Positions 45,160-56,487 of a DNA stretch of 64,000 nt are shown here, one piece after another. A program made the position numbers and the translations under genes. Position 1 is the stretch's first letter. Every line of letters begins with the position of its first letter. Below the pieces are notes generated by a model. It searched no databases. It was not told the origin of the DNA and was given only the letters and a program-made list of their open reading frames with translations. The DNA is from Isoetes taiwanensis (lineage: Eukaryota; Streptophyta; Lycopodiopsida; Isoetales; Isoetaceae): positions 250,001 through 314,000 of the forward strand of contig JAJEKV010000316.1 in NCBI GenBank assembly GCA_021234155.1, written 5' to 3'.

Positions 45160-47340
45160 GTCTGAAAACAGAGGCTTTGAGCGTCCCAAAGATCCAAATA
45201 ACATCATTATAACAGATGGCAGGTGTTTCGCAGGTTTGAGCTTGCAAGTTTTACATGGATGCAAAAATCAAAATGTTTTGAAGCAAATCCCTTTTACGTA
45301 GAAGTTTGGGGTTTCTTCCAAGATCTCTTGATGCATGAACATATGGGATTTAAACTCCCAAAGCAATGCAAAACACCTTGCAACCTACTTCTTACAAATG
45401 GTGTGCAATAGGCTAATTCGGCTTATTTTCAGCCCTGTAGCTATGGGAATGTGAGTTCCTTTCATTTTCTCTATAAGGCAGAATTTTCAATGCAAAAAAA
45501 GGTAAAACAAAAAAAGGGGGCAAAACAGGAATGTTTCTTCATCTTCTCTCATAGCCTACTAGCCTGCAAAAAAAGGTTAAAACAAAAAAAGGGGGCAAAA
45601 CAGGAATGTTTCTTCATCTTCTCTCATAGCCTACTAGCCTAGAACCCAAGTTTTAGAGGTTGAATACAAAGTGGCTAGCAAGAAGCCAAGTTGTTTCTCA
45701 AACCCCAAAATTGCAATTCTAGATTTCAAAAATAGGGCTATCATCCTTTTTTTGTGATTCACATTAAAATGTTTTTCCCTGCTTCATCAAGTTTCCACCT
45801 AGATGCACAATTTCTGCCATGTTTTGCAATTTCATACTACTTGCTCTTTAATCCGAGCGGGTTTTTTTAGGGGGCTCTGATGATAGCGGTCTCTGTGGAT
45901 GGATTGGTGCTTCAATGGAGGTTCTGTGGATTAAAATTATTCCAGGCTACCGCTGTTGTAAAATAGTGGCAGCACAATGCTAAATCGTCCTGTTTCCCGC
46001 AATAAATTATCCGTGTTGGGTTGCATTGCTGGCCCTGCAACTTGGCAGGGGTTATAATAGCGGCGGCAACTGGATCCAGGTTTGGGAAGAAGCTGATTTC
46101 TCCACAAAGGAAGAAGAAAGGAAAAAAAGGCGAAAAATAAAGAGGACCCAACTCCGAAACTGGAGCTTAAAGGAGCTCCATAGCCGGCCCGCCCTGTGGT
46201 CCTTCGTTCCTCTGCATTGCTTTCAAAAGGGGGATAAAATATAACCCAACCCATTTGCGCGATCCTTTTTCCAATGCTCTGGTTGATCCATCTTTTTAAG
46301 TATCCGCATCTGCAGCACAATACTTGAAGCTTCATCATTGGGCCGGATCAATCCTACATCATCTCCTACTTCATCAAATTCCAGTTAGATTTACCTTGCC
46401 CCTTTGGTACGCAGGGGAGGAAAAAACAGGGGACGAGGGCACAGTTTCTGCCAAAGCAGGCTCAAATCCGAGTGTCCAGCTGCTATTTTTGCAATTTCAT
46501 ACTGCCTGCTCTTTAATCTAAGCTGGATTTTTTATGTAGAAGGGGGCTGTGGTGATGGGCGGTCTCTGTGGATGGAAAAAAATTCTGGTGCTTCAATGGA
46601 GGTTCTGGTAAGTTTGCAAATGGGTGCTTGCCGAAGACCGCCAAAGGAGAGCTCCTAATCGGAATGGGCTCCTATAGATATTCCCTAGTTGTGGGTGCTG
46701 CTTGTTTCTGCTCCTTCTGTTATGTTCTGCTATGAGTCCTCATTACGCAGCCTTGTAGATTCTCTTCTTCCTTATCCTTTTCAAATCCATTCCTATGCAA
46801 AGGAGAAAAATGCAAGCTCCAGGAAAAAAATCTAGCCTCTTGCGCAAGTTTCCACCGATTCGTTCCCATCCTTCCATCATCCAGATCATGAACAGGGCAG
46901 TGATCTTAAGGCTCTTTCTGCTCTGCCCATAATAGATTTGGAAATAGAAAGCAAAACCTACGGAAACGGAACAACTTCTGCTTCCAACAAATCATCCACT
47001 GCTCAAGCTCGCATTCAGATTTGGCTATGGCGATGGATTTGGATCGGGACCTAGAAAAAATTCTGTGCCTCCAGATGGTGCCAGAGCTTAGCTATGTCCA
47101 TGCTACTCCAAAGAGGCCGGAATGCAAAGCACTTACCTGGGTGTTCTTGCTAAAAGCTCATAGCGCCCAAAAAAGCAGCAGTTATATGCCAAGAAATAGG
47201 GGCAGGACGCCTCCTATACTCCACTTGCCCCGATCCGACCCTTCATTCTCTGCTTCATGAAGATCTGAACTGGCAGATTAGAAGAGAAGAACGCAATAGA
47301 AGCCTTCTAAGTCGGTGGATCTTCGTAGCAACCGCTATGC
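45160..47340. other. Repeat-bearing non-coding interval
   Basis: No gene is supported. A ~78-bp tandem duplication sits at 45492-45641. A direct repeat pair lies at about 45812-45925 and 46485-46605 (tttgcaatttcatactac, ctgctctttaatc, ggtgcttcaatggaggttct), 670 bp apart, which could be two ends of a small element. Confidence 0.5.
45492..45641 (+). repeat. ~78-bp tandem duplication
   Basis: The unit gcaaaaaaaggttaaaacaa … ctcatagcctactagcct is present twice, nearly identical. Confidence 0.9.
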
Positions 47341-47361
47341 AGATACCTAAGCTAAGGGCTA

Positions 47362-47463
47362 GATAACGTCCTGTGCAGAGGCGTTATGGCCAGTCAAAAA
47401 TGGCCTCGTGGCCATGGCCAGGCCATTTTGACTGGCCATAACGCCTCTGCACAGGACGTTATC
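47362..47463. repeat. Near-perfect hairpin, ~43-bp arms
   Basis: The left arm 47362-47405 starts gataacgtcctgtgcagagg. The right arm 47421-47463 ends with its reverse complement cctctgcacaggacgttatc. The only difference seen is one extra A in the left arm. The loop holds the palindrome tggccatggcca. Transcribed RNA would form a long stable stem, as for a foldback element or small-RNA precursor. Confidence 0.9.
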
Positions 47464-48480
47464 AGCCTTAACGTCTTTGGCCGAGGCATTTGGCATTAGC
47501 CGCCATAGCCAAGCTTGGCCCAGGTTAGCAATCTGCACTGTATGCACCGTATTCCGTTGTTGATGCACAACACAGTATGCTCTGATCAAAATAATATGCT
47601 CTGATGCACAACACAGTATGCTCTAATCTTTTATTTGCTTGCACCAGCCTAACCGAAATGGTAGAATCGCCCTGGTCGAAATGGCAGAAGACCAGCCCTG
47701 TTTTTGAAACAGAGCATCTGCTACAACGGCAAATCGAGTTCTTGAAGCTAATCTTGGATCGCATTGCGACATCTCTGCGGCATACCTGCTCTTGGACGAA
47801 CCATCTCTGCAGCAACAAAAAGCTTTGAAATAAAATCAAACAAGAAGAATAGGCTCTGCTCAAAAATCTCTGCTGCAAGAAGCTCTGCTGAAAATCTCTG
47901 CAGCAACAAGAAGCTTTGCAACACGATCTTGGTGGTGACCTAACCTCATCAATCAAATGCCCTGATACTGTAACAGAACATCAACCATGTGATTGGATCG
48001 ACGAACCCAGTTTGCCAAGAAGCCAAACTCCGACAAATTTTGTTGTTAGAAGCTCCGGCAATCCCAATCTAACACAGGAAAAGTATTGAAGAGGCTCTGC
48101 AGGAGGCAAAGAAATGGATTTAAAGCTTTGTTGGCGATGGCGATGGATTTGTTGCCTGGCTAGGGCGGCATTTTTGCCTGGCTATGGCGGCAGATTCGTT
48201 GCGTGGCTATGGCTGAGGCCCAAACGTGGCAACAGGGGAAATGTTATGGACATAACATCCTGTTATGGTCATAACCAGAATGCTACTGGACATAACATCT
48301 AAAGATCGACGGCTGAGATTAAAACCTACAGCTAAATGCTGAGGACAAAGACGTTAAGGCAATGCTCCTCTGTCAGCAATATAGATTTTGGAAGGCTTTT
48401 TTTTTTTCTTTTATTTTTTCCCCACCTGGAATCTAAAGAATCTGAGAATCGAATCTTGGCAAGAATCGATTATATAAGTG
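47464..48480. other. Non-coding interval with short inverted and direct repeats
   Basis: Includes a direct repeat gatgcacaacacagtatgct (47559 and 47602), repeated ctctgctgcaagaagctctg-type words at 47860-47930, and short dyads gttatggacataac and gttatggtcataac near 48243-48277. No gene is supported. Confidence 0.5.
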
Positions 48481-48499
48481 TAGATATGTATTTATTATA

Positions 48500-48730
48500 G
48501 GGAAAAGCTATGAAATGCCCTTATGTTTTCACATATTTTCCAACATGCCCTTAAGATTTTATTTTTTCACGAAATGCCCCTAAGGGGCGTATATGTATCT
48601 ATGATTGTTTTTCATGCTCAACAGGATGCCCTTGAGGTTTGTCAAGATTTATGAAATGCCCTTTCCACCGTAAACGTAAACCAGGTAAATGTAAACGTAA
48701 ACCAAAGTTTATGAAATGCCATTTCTGAAT
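48500..48730. repeat. AAATGCCCTT direct repeats, possible MULE subterminal region
   Basis: Six spaced words: tatgaaatgcccttatg, caacatgcccttaag, cacgaaatgcccctaag, caggatgcccttgagg, tatgaaatgccctttcc and tatgaaatgccatttc. They lie about 300 bp beyond the 3' end of the MULE coding region. No inverted counterpart was found on the other side. Confidence 0.5.
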
Positions 48731-49017
48731 TACGAACTATAAAGTCAGGTCATCTCCTATTGTACTGAAATACTTTAAATCTCCCATTTCAGACAATAAT
48801 CCCCCCTCTGGAATCTGAATCTAAAAATACAACAAATACTCGTATAAAAGAGAAACATAGTAAAATTTGCACCTGAATTTGAAAATGCAACCAATACTGA
48901 TACAAACACAAATAGAATAAATTTTTTGAATTTGAATAATGCTGATACAAAACAAAACAACGAAATTTCTAAACAAATAAACATGTCCATCGGATAGGAA
49001 CCCTGCATGTGCGTGAA

Positions 49018-50460
49018 TTATGTCGTGCCCTTACATCTAGTGCAATGATGCACTTCTTTCACCTCTTCCTCAGTATGGATTCTCTTGGCCCTTCGACGAC
49101 CGGGTGATCTTCTTGTCATTGGAGGCAACATACTTCCTGTGTCACTAGGAATTAAAACTGGATGCATAATCTCCTTGTAGGTGTGAATATATGAAACTGC
49201 AAAAAAGGCCATATGAGCATAGCTCTGTAAACGCTCATTTCTATAAAGTATTGCACATGCTGCATGGCCACATGGAATTCCATCATGCCACTTGTTGCAT
49301 GAACGTGTCTTCAAACCCAAATTCACAATCCTTGGTTTAGATGATAAGACTTCAAATTCAAGCTCAGAAGCTGCAATCACACAGTATGAACGACCCTTTT
49401 CGCATGCTTTCTTCAGATCAAGCTCAGCGTGAGGGGTCAAAGCATACTCTCCTGCATTTTCTAGCCAAGACATAGCTTCTTTTCTACGATCAAAAAACCA
49501 TGCCATCATCTTATGGCGTATCAATTCTAACATAGCTAGTATAAACAAGTCTCTAGGCTCACGCAACCAAGAATTTAAAGACTCTGCGATATTTGAAGTT
49601 AGATGTCCATACCTCCTTCCTGTGAATTTTGAGTTGTCCCAATGGATAGGATCAGCAGCAACAAGAATCCATGTGGTGGCCTCTGCATTAACTGCATGCA
49701 TTTTATGAGGACTGCATCATATTTCTCAATACTGTTTGTCCGTGCAACATTCCATAGCATGTGAACAAGCTGTGTACTCTTAAAAACCCTCCTAAAATTC
49801 TCAGATAAATGGCGCATGCAGTAAACATGTGGCACATTTCCAAACACAACCAGAACACCTTCAACCAATCCCTTCTGTCTGTCAGATATGAAAGTTACAT
49901 GTTCATGATGATGCAAGTAATTCTTCAAATTTTGTATAAACCACACCCAGTTATCATCATTCTCTGTAAGTACAACTGCAAATGCAACAAGAAATAAACC
50001 ATCATTACCATCAATAGCTGTCGCTGACAAGAGAATGCCAAGGTATCTTCCGTCGAGGTGAGTACCATCTAGGCCAACTACTGGTCAGCAGTAACGAAAA
50101 CCCTTCAAACTAGCATCAAAATCTATAAAAATACGAAAAAAAGGTCTTCTATTGTTTTCTGCACAAAAACCACACTTCCAGGGTTGCTTTTAAGAATTTC
50201 ATTACAATATCCTTCAAGTTTCTTATAGGCTTCAGTATGGTCACCATGAATGTTAGCATGTGCAGCCTCTTTTGCTTTCCAAGCAAGTCCATACGAAATA
50301 GTCACACCCTTCTCTCTTCTAATATCTCCAATGAGATCCTTGGGTCTTAAACACGGTTGATCTCTGAACCTGTCAATGGTATAGTTTGCAAGCCAAACTG
50401 CCCTTTGCCTTTGATTTGGTCTATACAAATTTGCCACGACCAAAACCCAATGCAAGATTG
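49018..50460 (-). pseudogene. MuDR/MULE transposase pseudogene
   Basis: Mutator-type transposase read on the minus strand: an N-terminal part from about 50460 (RREKGVTISYGLAWKAKEAA); a frameshift in a T run near 50130; VVGLDGTHLDGRYLGILLSA, which holds the first catalytic D and is preceded by a TGA at about 50085; VTFISDRQKGL with the second D; a frameshift near 49690; TSNIAESLNSW with the catalytic E; and a SWIM-type zinc finger SCNKWHDGIPCGHA at about 49270. The end is KGTT and TAA at 49018. All three D/D/E residues survive, but two frameshifts and one stop rule out activity. Terminal inverted repeats were not found. Confidence 0.85.
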
Positions 50461-50649
50461 CAGTAATTGGAGGAATAGCAGCGAGTCTGGAGCTGTTGAG
50501 GGAGGGCCATAAGGTTCAAGTACCACTACAGCAAGTTCTGAGATCTGTAGGCGATGCAATATATGTAACCCATGATAGCAACGAGCTTGCTGAATCAGTT
50601 GGCTTAGCACACTAGAATGCTTTTGCTTCTTTTTATTCAGATTCATGAG

Positions 50650-52180
50650 TTTTAGAATTCCTAGCAGTCCCTATTTGTCATTGCTATGATACACAACAAA
50701 GCAGGAGCACTCAAGTTCTGCAAGGTACATAGAACAATTTCTTTAAGCAATTTGCACACGAATGGGCAGAGATGGCAACTTATAGTTAAGCATATGCCTT
50801 CTCCTTCCAAACAAATATAGTTAAAGCTGCAAGGGAACTAAAGCTTCTAAAAGATGCATAAATTTATATTGTAAAAAATTATGAAGTGTTGGCTTTGGTT
50901 CAAGTTGAAACCATTACATGTTTTGTCTTTCTTTCCTACTGTCCATTCTTTATTAGCATCCCATATCTCTGATGCATCTAAGGTACCTTTTAAATGCATG
51001 AATGTCGATAGTTGCAGCACCATACACTCATCATATGCACGGAATACTTAAGTTAAAAGCAAATGCCTTGAAAAGAAATCAATGAATGCTAGAAAACAAC
51101 TAATTTTTAGGATCAGTTCCATCTTTATGATGCCTTACTAGATGCTTCATATGGTATCTTTTGGTCTAGAAATTAGGAAAACATTGCATGAGATATCTAG
51201 CGAACACGAGCTTTTTGTTGGTGAGAGAAGCAACAAGTTGCAACTTAAGTAATAATAAAATACTACTTTTGACAGCCTATTATAAAGCATCAAGCATAAT
51301 GAAATATCTCGTAATGCAAAATCAAGCAGAATGCAAATTTTTTGAAGGTAGGACTGTTTGATTATTCTATTTAATCAATATATATTCACGATCTCATTGC
51401 AACACCTTCACGATCGGCGAGCGATGGGCGATGGGTGATCGGGTGTATGGGGCGATCGATAGCGATACCAGGTAAGTACATCTCTGTATGTAAGATAGTG
51501 TAGATTAGATATACAATAACTGTGTTCGGGATGAGAGTGAGTACCTGATTGTTGTGCATGAATATACCATCCGGGTATTGAATCAAGCCAAACTGTTGAC
51601 ACAAAATAATAGAATAGATTAAATATGAAACCATCATAATCCGGCATGATTGGATCATAGGAAGATGGTGGAAGCTCGCATGCAGGGAAGCATCAGAGAA
51701 AGGAACTCGAGATTCCGGCACCCGGCAATTTCAAACTACAGATCCGTTTGGGGAAGAAAAAAAAAAACAAAAAAGGGGGGTAGGGTACATAACATAATAT
51801 AATATAATAAAAATGACAAAGAATCGAATTTAAAATTACTTGAATGGCGAAAAGGGAGGGGATACGTGACAACGCGGGAGAGAAAAAAAAAAAAAAAAGC
51901 GTAGGGAATTAACACCTATGACCGGTCTCGTGTCGTCATAATCATTAGACCTAGGAGAAGGGAAATAATAAAATATAGAGAAGGGGAGTTTAATGTACGG
52001 GTGTCAGGGAAGCAGATAGGGGACAGCTGGCGGATATACGCATACGAAAATCCGAAGGACAGGATAAGACAAGACCGGCATTTAAGACAGACGGGCGTAA
52101 TAAAGAAGCGGGAATTTAGATAGATTTCGTAACCCTAAAGGTTAGACGAAGTGTGAAGCTCCGCCCTCAAGATTTCCTGA
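50650..52180. other. AT-rich interval, no recognised gene
   Basis: Possible MULE 5' region. A duplicated GC-richer word (gcgagcgatgggcgatgggt) is at 51418-51437. Homopolymer A runs are at 51757 and 51885. No coding frame is supported. Confidence 0.45.
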
Positions 52181-52699
52181 CCTCTTGAGTTCAGGCTTAG
52201 CAGTGAAGCGCCAGCGCGATTCCGGCACAGTTCTGAAGCAGAAATAGATAAAGGGAAGAAGGTTGTCGTCGATAGCGATGGGGAGAAGCAGAATGTCAAG
52301 AAGCGCCCAAGAACTGGGGTTCCGGGCAATCTCACAGTGCCTTACAACCCAGACCTAGAAGATCTGAACCCATGGTGCATCTGTGAGCCAGATTGTATGT
52401 GTTTATACCGAGGTCTGTCTTCATGCATCAGTTGTGGGCGAGTCCACGTAGGAGACAAGAACGATTCAGTCCGGCGCCAGGACATGGACAGGACGATGCA
52501 ATGCTTCAATCGACTTCAGATACACGCAGCGATACAGAGGTCCTCTAGCTACCAACATAATCTTCAGATATGTGATTTTGGGAAGGTATGTATATACTGC
52601 TGCGAGAAAAATCCAGTTGATTTTATGTACATGGGAAGGAATTTAGAAAAGGTCAAGAAGATAGGAGAACCGTCTGCAGAAAAAAAGCAAAAGAATTAA
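52181..52699 (+). CDS. Unidentified Cys-rich reading frame (~172 codons open)
   Basis: The frame is open from a TGA at 52178 to TAA at 52697-52699. There is no ATG before the Cys region, so either a 5' exon is missing or the start is not AUG; GTG 52337 gives 120 aa. The N-terminal part is basic and polar (DKGKKVVVDSDGEKQNVKKR). The core has CICEPDCMCLYRGLSSCISCG, about 45 residues of spacer, then CDFGKVCIYCCEKN, suggesting a two-part metal-binding fold. The tail is Lys-rich (SAEKKQKN). The 3' flank is T-rich like a plant 3' UTR. It lies between the MULE and the L1-type LINE and belongs to no family I recognise. Confidence 0.35.
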   Translation, partial: PLEFRLSSEAPARFRHSSEAEIDKGKKVVVDSDGEKQNVKKRPRTGVPGNLTVPYNPDLEDLNPWCICEPDCMCLYRGLSSCISCGRVHVGDKNDSVRRQDMDRTMQCFNRLQIHAAIQRSSSYQHNLQICDFGKVCIYCCEKNPVDFMYMGRNLEKVKKIGEPSAEKKQKN

Positions 52700-52729
52700 A
52701 TCTCCGGGAGTAAGCAACAAGGAAAAGAT

Positions 52730-53980
52730 GGGATGAAGGGCAAGAACGGAGGGGTTTGAAGGGATTACATGCTATGTTTTTATTGTCTTCTGTTTTTCTG
52801 TTTTTCTTTTATATTAACCTGTTTAGATTCGGCTTCATCGATGATTTTTGTCAGCTACTAAGATAAGTAATCCGTATCAGCTCTTGGCTGAATACAAATG
52901 TTTATGTGATGCGAGTAAATCCATGCAGAAAAGGAGCAAGCTATGTTTGAGAAATAGTCGTGCTTAAGGATGGCTGATTTTGCCAAAAATATGTAGCTGT
53001 AGAAAGTAACTTTTTGAATACAAAGTTAGAATGATGCATGAAATACAGCTCCTCTATGTATCGCAGACCGACTGTTCTTATTATGAATTTCTTTCCCTCT
53101 AAAGCATTATATTCCTTCTATGTATCTTAGATTACTCTAGACAGAATGTTTTCGATTAGCAGTGTAACTGTAAATTTCTCCATTCCCTCTTTCTGTATAT
53201 TTGGCCACTATTCCCATCCCTAAGTATAGAGATAGATATAAGTTCCATGAGTTATCTTTTACGCGATTTTATCTCTTGTAAAATATACAAATTAGGCGAC
53301 TAATGAACTGTTACAAGTGAACAAATGGTAAATTCTCATCGTGCACGGTTAGCTACACAGTATGTGTATCCACCCAAATACATGGAAAAGGGGGCAGTTG
53401 TCACGGCAGTAAAGATATCAATAATAAGATGGAAACCACAAATCACATGAACAGATACGCAGGAATAAGGAATAGTTACTGTACGCAGAAATAGTAGGAA
53501 ATAGAGAAGGCAGATATTCATACCAACAGTCATGTTGGTGAAAGGACAAATGGACAAGTGGGAATAGGTGGATAGCGAAAAGCATATACCGAGGACAACA
53601 TGTTTAATGGTAAAGGATAAACAAAAAGAAGGGGTTAACAGAATACCAACACAGTGGAAGGCAAAACGAAAGAGCAAATGCGGCAGATTCAGCGAAACAA
53701 GAACAAAGTACAGACATACGCTGTAACACGATGGGACTCAACGCTAAGCGAAAAGGTGACAAAGGTGGTAGACTCGGGATGAATTCAAAACTCAGAAATG
53801 ACGGGAGAAAAGGTAAACAGAATGGCGCCGACAGCGACGACGTGTCAGGCAGGCATACCGACAAAAAATGTATATGGAAATGAATTGATACATGGACGAC
53901 AAAAACAGTGAGAAACAGACGATGAGAGCACATGGGAGAAAGGCAAATCATAGGAGCAAGAGTGGACAGCATAAGTGCGG
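52730..53980. other. 3' flank and AT-rich interval before the LINE monomers
   Basis: 52740-53330 is T-rich non-coding. From 53330 the base composition shifts towards the purine-rich plus strand typical of the downstream LINE, so the LINE leader may begin about here. The long minus-strand frames at 53336-54385 are antisense to this purine-rich leader and are not genes. Confidence 0.4.
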
Positions 53981-53984
53981 AACA

Positions 53985-54545
53985 GAGAGTTCCAACCTCC
54001 GCCGCACACCAGTATAGAGAGGGCTAGACCCATCAACTGGTAAGCTGGACCACTCCAAACCTGGAAAAGGTAAATATGCAAGGTCGCAAGAACGTGAGAG
54101 TAAAAGGTGGATGAGAATAAGATCACGGGGCCAGGAGAGGCCCGGCCTCCATGGTATTACACCCGGGATAGCGAGGGCTAGACCCACTGGTAGTAATTTG
54201 GACCCTCCAAACCTGGAAAAGGTAAATATGCAAGGTCGCAAGAGCGTGAGAGTAAAAGGTGGACCGAGGAATAAAGATACGGACAGAGGCCCAGCCTCCG
54301 CCAGCATACACCGAGGATAGCGGGCTAGACCCACCAACTGGTAAATCTGGACCACTATAAACTCAAAACAATTGCACAATTGCAAAAATGCACAAATTGC
54401 GAAAGGCGAAATCGTAAGAGTAAAAAGCAGACGGAATAAGATACGGGACAGAGAGGCTCAACCTCCGCCGTACACCATGATAGCGTGGGCCAGACCCACC
54501 AACTGGTATCCTTACCACTATAAACTCAAATCAATCATTAGAGAA
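53985..54545 (+). promoter_or_regulatory. Tandem 5' monomers of the L1-type LINE
   Basis: Four imperfect units have starts marked by ggctagacccaccaactgg-like words at 54021, 54175, 54322 and 54487 (spacings 154, 147 and 165). Other shared words are ctggaaaaggtaaatatgca, cgcaagagcgtgagagtaaa and gcctccgcc. Tandem monomers directly before ORF1 are the arrangement of the mouse L1 promoter. Promoter function here is inferred from position. Confidence 0.7.
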
Positions 54546-54787
54546 GGGGGGATACCGAGAGACTCGAAAGACAGAATAAATAATAAGTAGCGGAGGCAGA
54601 ATAGTTAATAAACGGTTATTCTAATATTCAAAATTCAAAATCAAGGTTAACGGTGAATTTTGAATTACCGGACCGTTTGGGGGCTGAAGTATATATACTC
54701 AATAGAATGAGTATGGCAATATCGCATCGTACAGTCTGTAGGGATCACCCGGAGGAAGAGTACAGCGGCACGATATATCTCGAAGCT

Positions 54788-56487
54788 ATGGCGGAAAGCA
54801 ACAACCTTAGTCAGTTAAAGAGAGCAGATGCGGCAAAAGCACCAGCAAGTCAACAGGATCTCAGAGATTTCCTAGCACAGATAAACAAGCAGCTGGAGAC
54901 TAGGATATCCAGCATGGATGCACTCAACACGCTGGCGGAATCAGTCAACCGTAACAAAGTAGCCATCGCCAGCATGGACGTGAGGATAGTAGGAGTAGAG
55001 AAGACAAGCGAGGAAATGCAGCGCAGAATGGACGAGATTGAGGAGGAGAAAGCCAAAATTCTGAATAGGTTGGTTGAGTTAGAAAAAGGAAATAGTCAAT
55101 TGAATGCATAGGAATCATTTGATAAAATAAAACAACATATCATAGAGTATGAGGAACAGAATAGAATTAGGCATGACGTTAGGCTGATAGGGGTAGCAGA
55201 GAAACCTAACGAGGACACGTACCAAGTGACTGCAGAAGAGTTGATCTTGAAGGAGCATCGGAGCATCATTGTCAAGGCCGTACGATCGGGCCAATGGAGG
55301 GGGAGGGCGAGGCACATAAACTTGACGCTCAGAGACCGGACAACCAAGGAGAGAGTGTTGCGCACGGGGTCCAGGCTGAGGAACGGGATCAAGGTACAGG
55401 AAGCCCTAACAGTCATGCAGCGACAGGGGCTACACAGGGAGCTGGCCAAGGCCAGAGAACTGAACCAGGCAGGGATACAAGCCGGGTCAAAACGGCAAGG
55501 TGTTTCTGCACAAAAGAGTGCGAGAATTGACAGGAACGGGGCAGGAACAAGGATCGGGAGTTCAGGAAGCAGGGAGATCGACGGAGGTGGAGAAGGAGAA
55601 TATCAACCCACTGAGGGCCCTTGCTCAAGGGCACGAGAACACGGCAATGGCAGCATCAGCCCCCGACAAAAGTCAGTACAGAGGGGAAGAAAGAGGGGGA
55701 AAAGGGGACGGCGTAGACCGAACAACACAAGTCGGGAACATGGATCCAACCCCGACCATGAAGACAAGAGGAAGACCGAGAAGAATGGGAAACGGAGCAG
55801 AACACACGGAGACCCCGAGGGAGCAACCTCGGGGAAAGAGACGCTGAAGATATGGTATTAGAACTGTACTGGGTACCCTTGGGATGACGAGGAGAGGCTG
55901 GAAAGAGCACACAGTTGTGATATAATATGTCCGGTGGAGACGTGGGAACACAACATAAAACGGTTGCCGGAGGAGGAAGGGTACCAGCTATTCACATGCT
56001 GGAAGGACAAATATTTCAAGATTGGAAGAGGGAGTGCAGGATTAGCCTGCTATGTCAAAGAAAATGTAGTAAAAAGTGCATGTATTTTGCAATCAGACGT
56101 CAATAAGAGATACATGATTTTGAATATACAACTACAGAATAAAATGGAGTTAATTCTGATCTTAACATATTATTCACCAAGCAGTGATAAACTAGGAATG
56201 TTAGAATTGGGGGAGACTATGATGAAATGGAAGGAACAGGGACCAATGACACTAATAGGTGATCTGAACGCTAGAACGGGGCAGGAACAGGCACAAATCA
56301 TGAGTGTGGAGGAAACAAATAGGCAATGGACTAGCTCGACAAGATCAGAGGAATGGGATAGACATACAGAAGACAAAGCAGAAGTCAATGCCAGAGGGGA
56401 GCTACTACTCGAGATATGTTCGACTACAGGGGTCACTATAGCCAATGGAGTACAGAGGTGGGAACACAACCACCCCAATACTGGGTC
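54788..56487 (+). pseudogene. L1-type LINE: coiled-coil ORF1 and ORF2 endonuclease in one frame, 3'-truncated
   Basis: The start chosen is ATG 54788 (MAESNNLSQLKRADAA, good context gctATGg). The first ~110 codons form heptad-rich coiled coil (RISSMDALNTLAESVNRNKV, MQRRMDEIEEEKAKI). Next comes DVRLIGVAEKPNED and then RPxxIxV-like HINLTLRDRTTKERVLR, the L1 ORF1p RRM-type order, followed by a C-terminal part (LHRELAKARELNQAG) and a basic tail. The same frame continues into an endonuclease: ICPVETWEHN, YYSPSSDKLG and LIGDLNARTG. Only two stops, both TAG (55109 and 55859), interrupt the frame from 54788 to about 56487. The second falls where the endonuclease should begin (KIWY-stop-NCTGY). Sequence similarity is lost at about 56487, where an AT-rich array begins; RT is absent. 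Confidence 0.75.

Noticed and set aside
53336-54385. Several minus-strand frames of 90-145 codons overlapping each other
   Set aside because: They are antisense to the purine-rich LINE leader and the tandem monomers. Composition (Ser/Leu/Phe/Cys-rich) and repetition fit shadow frames, not genes.
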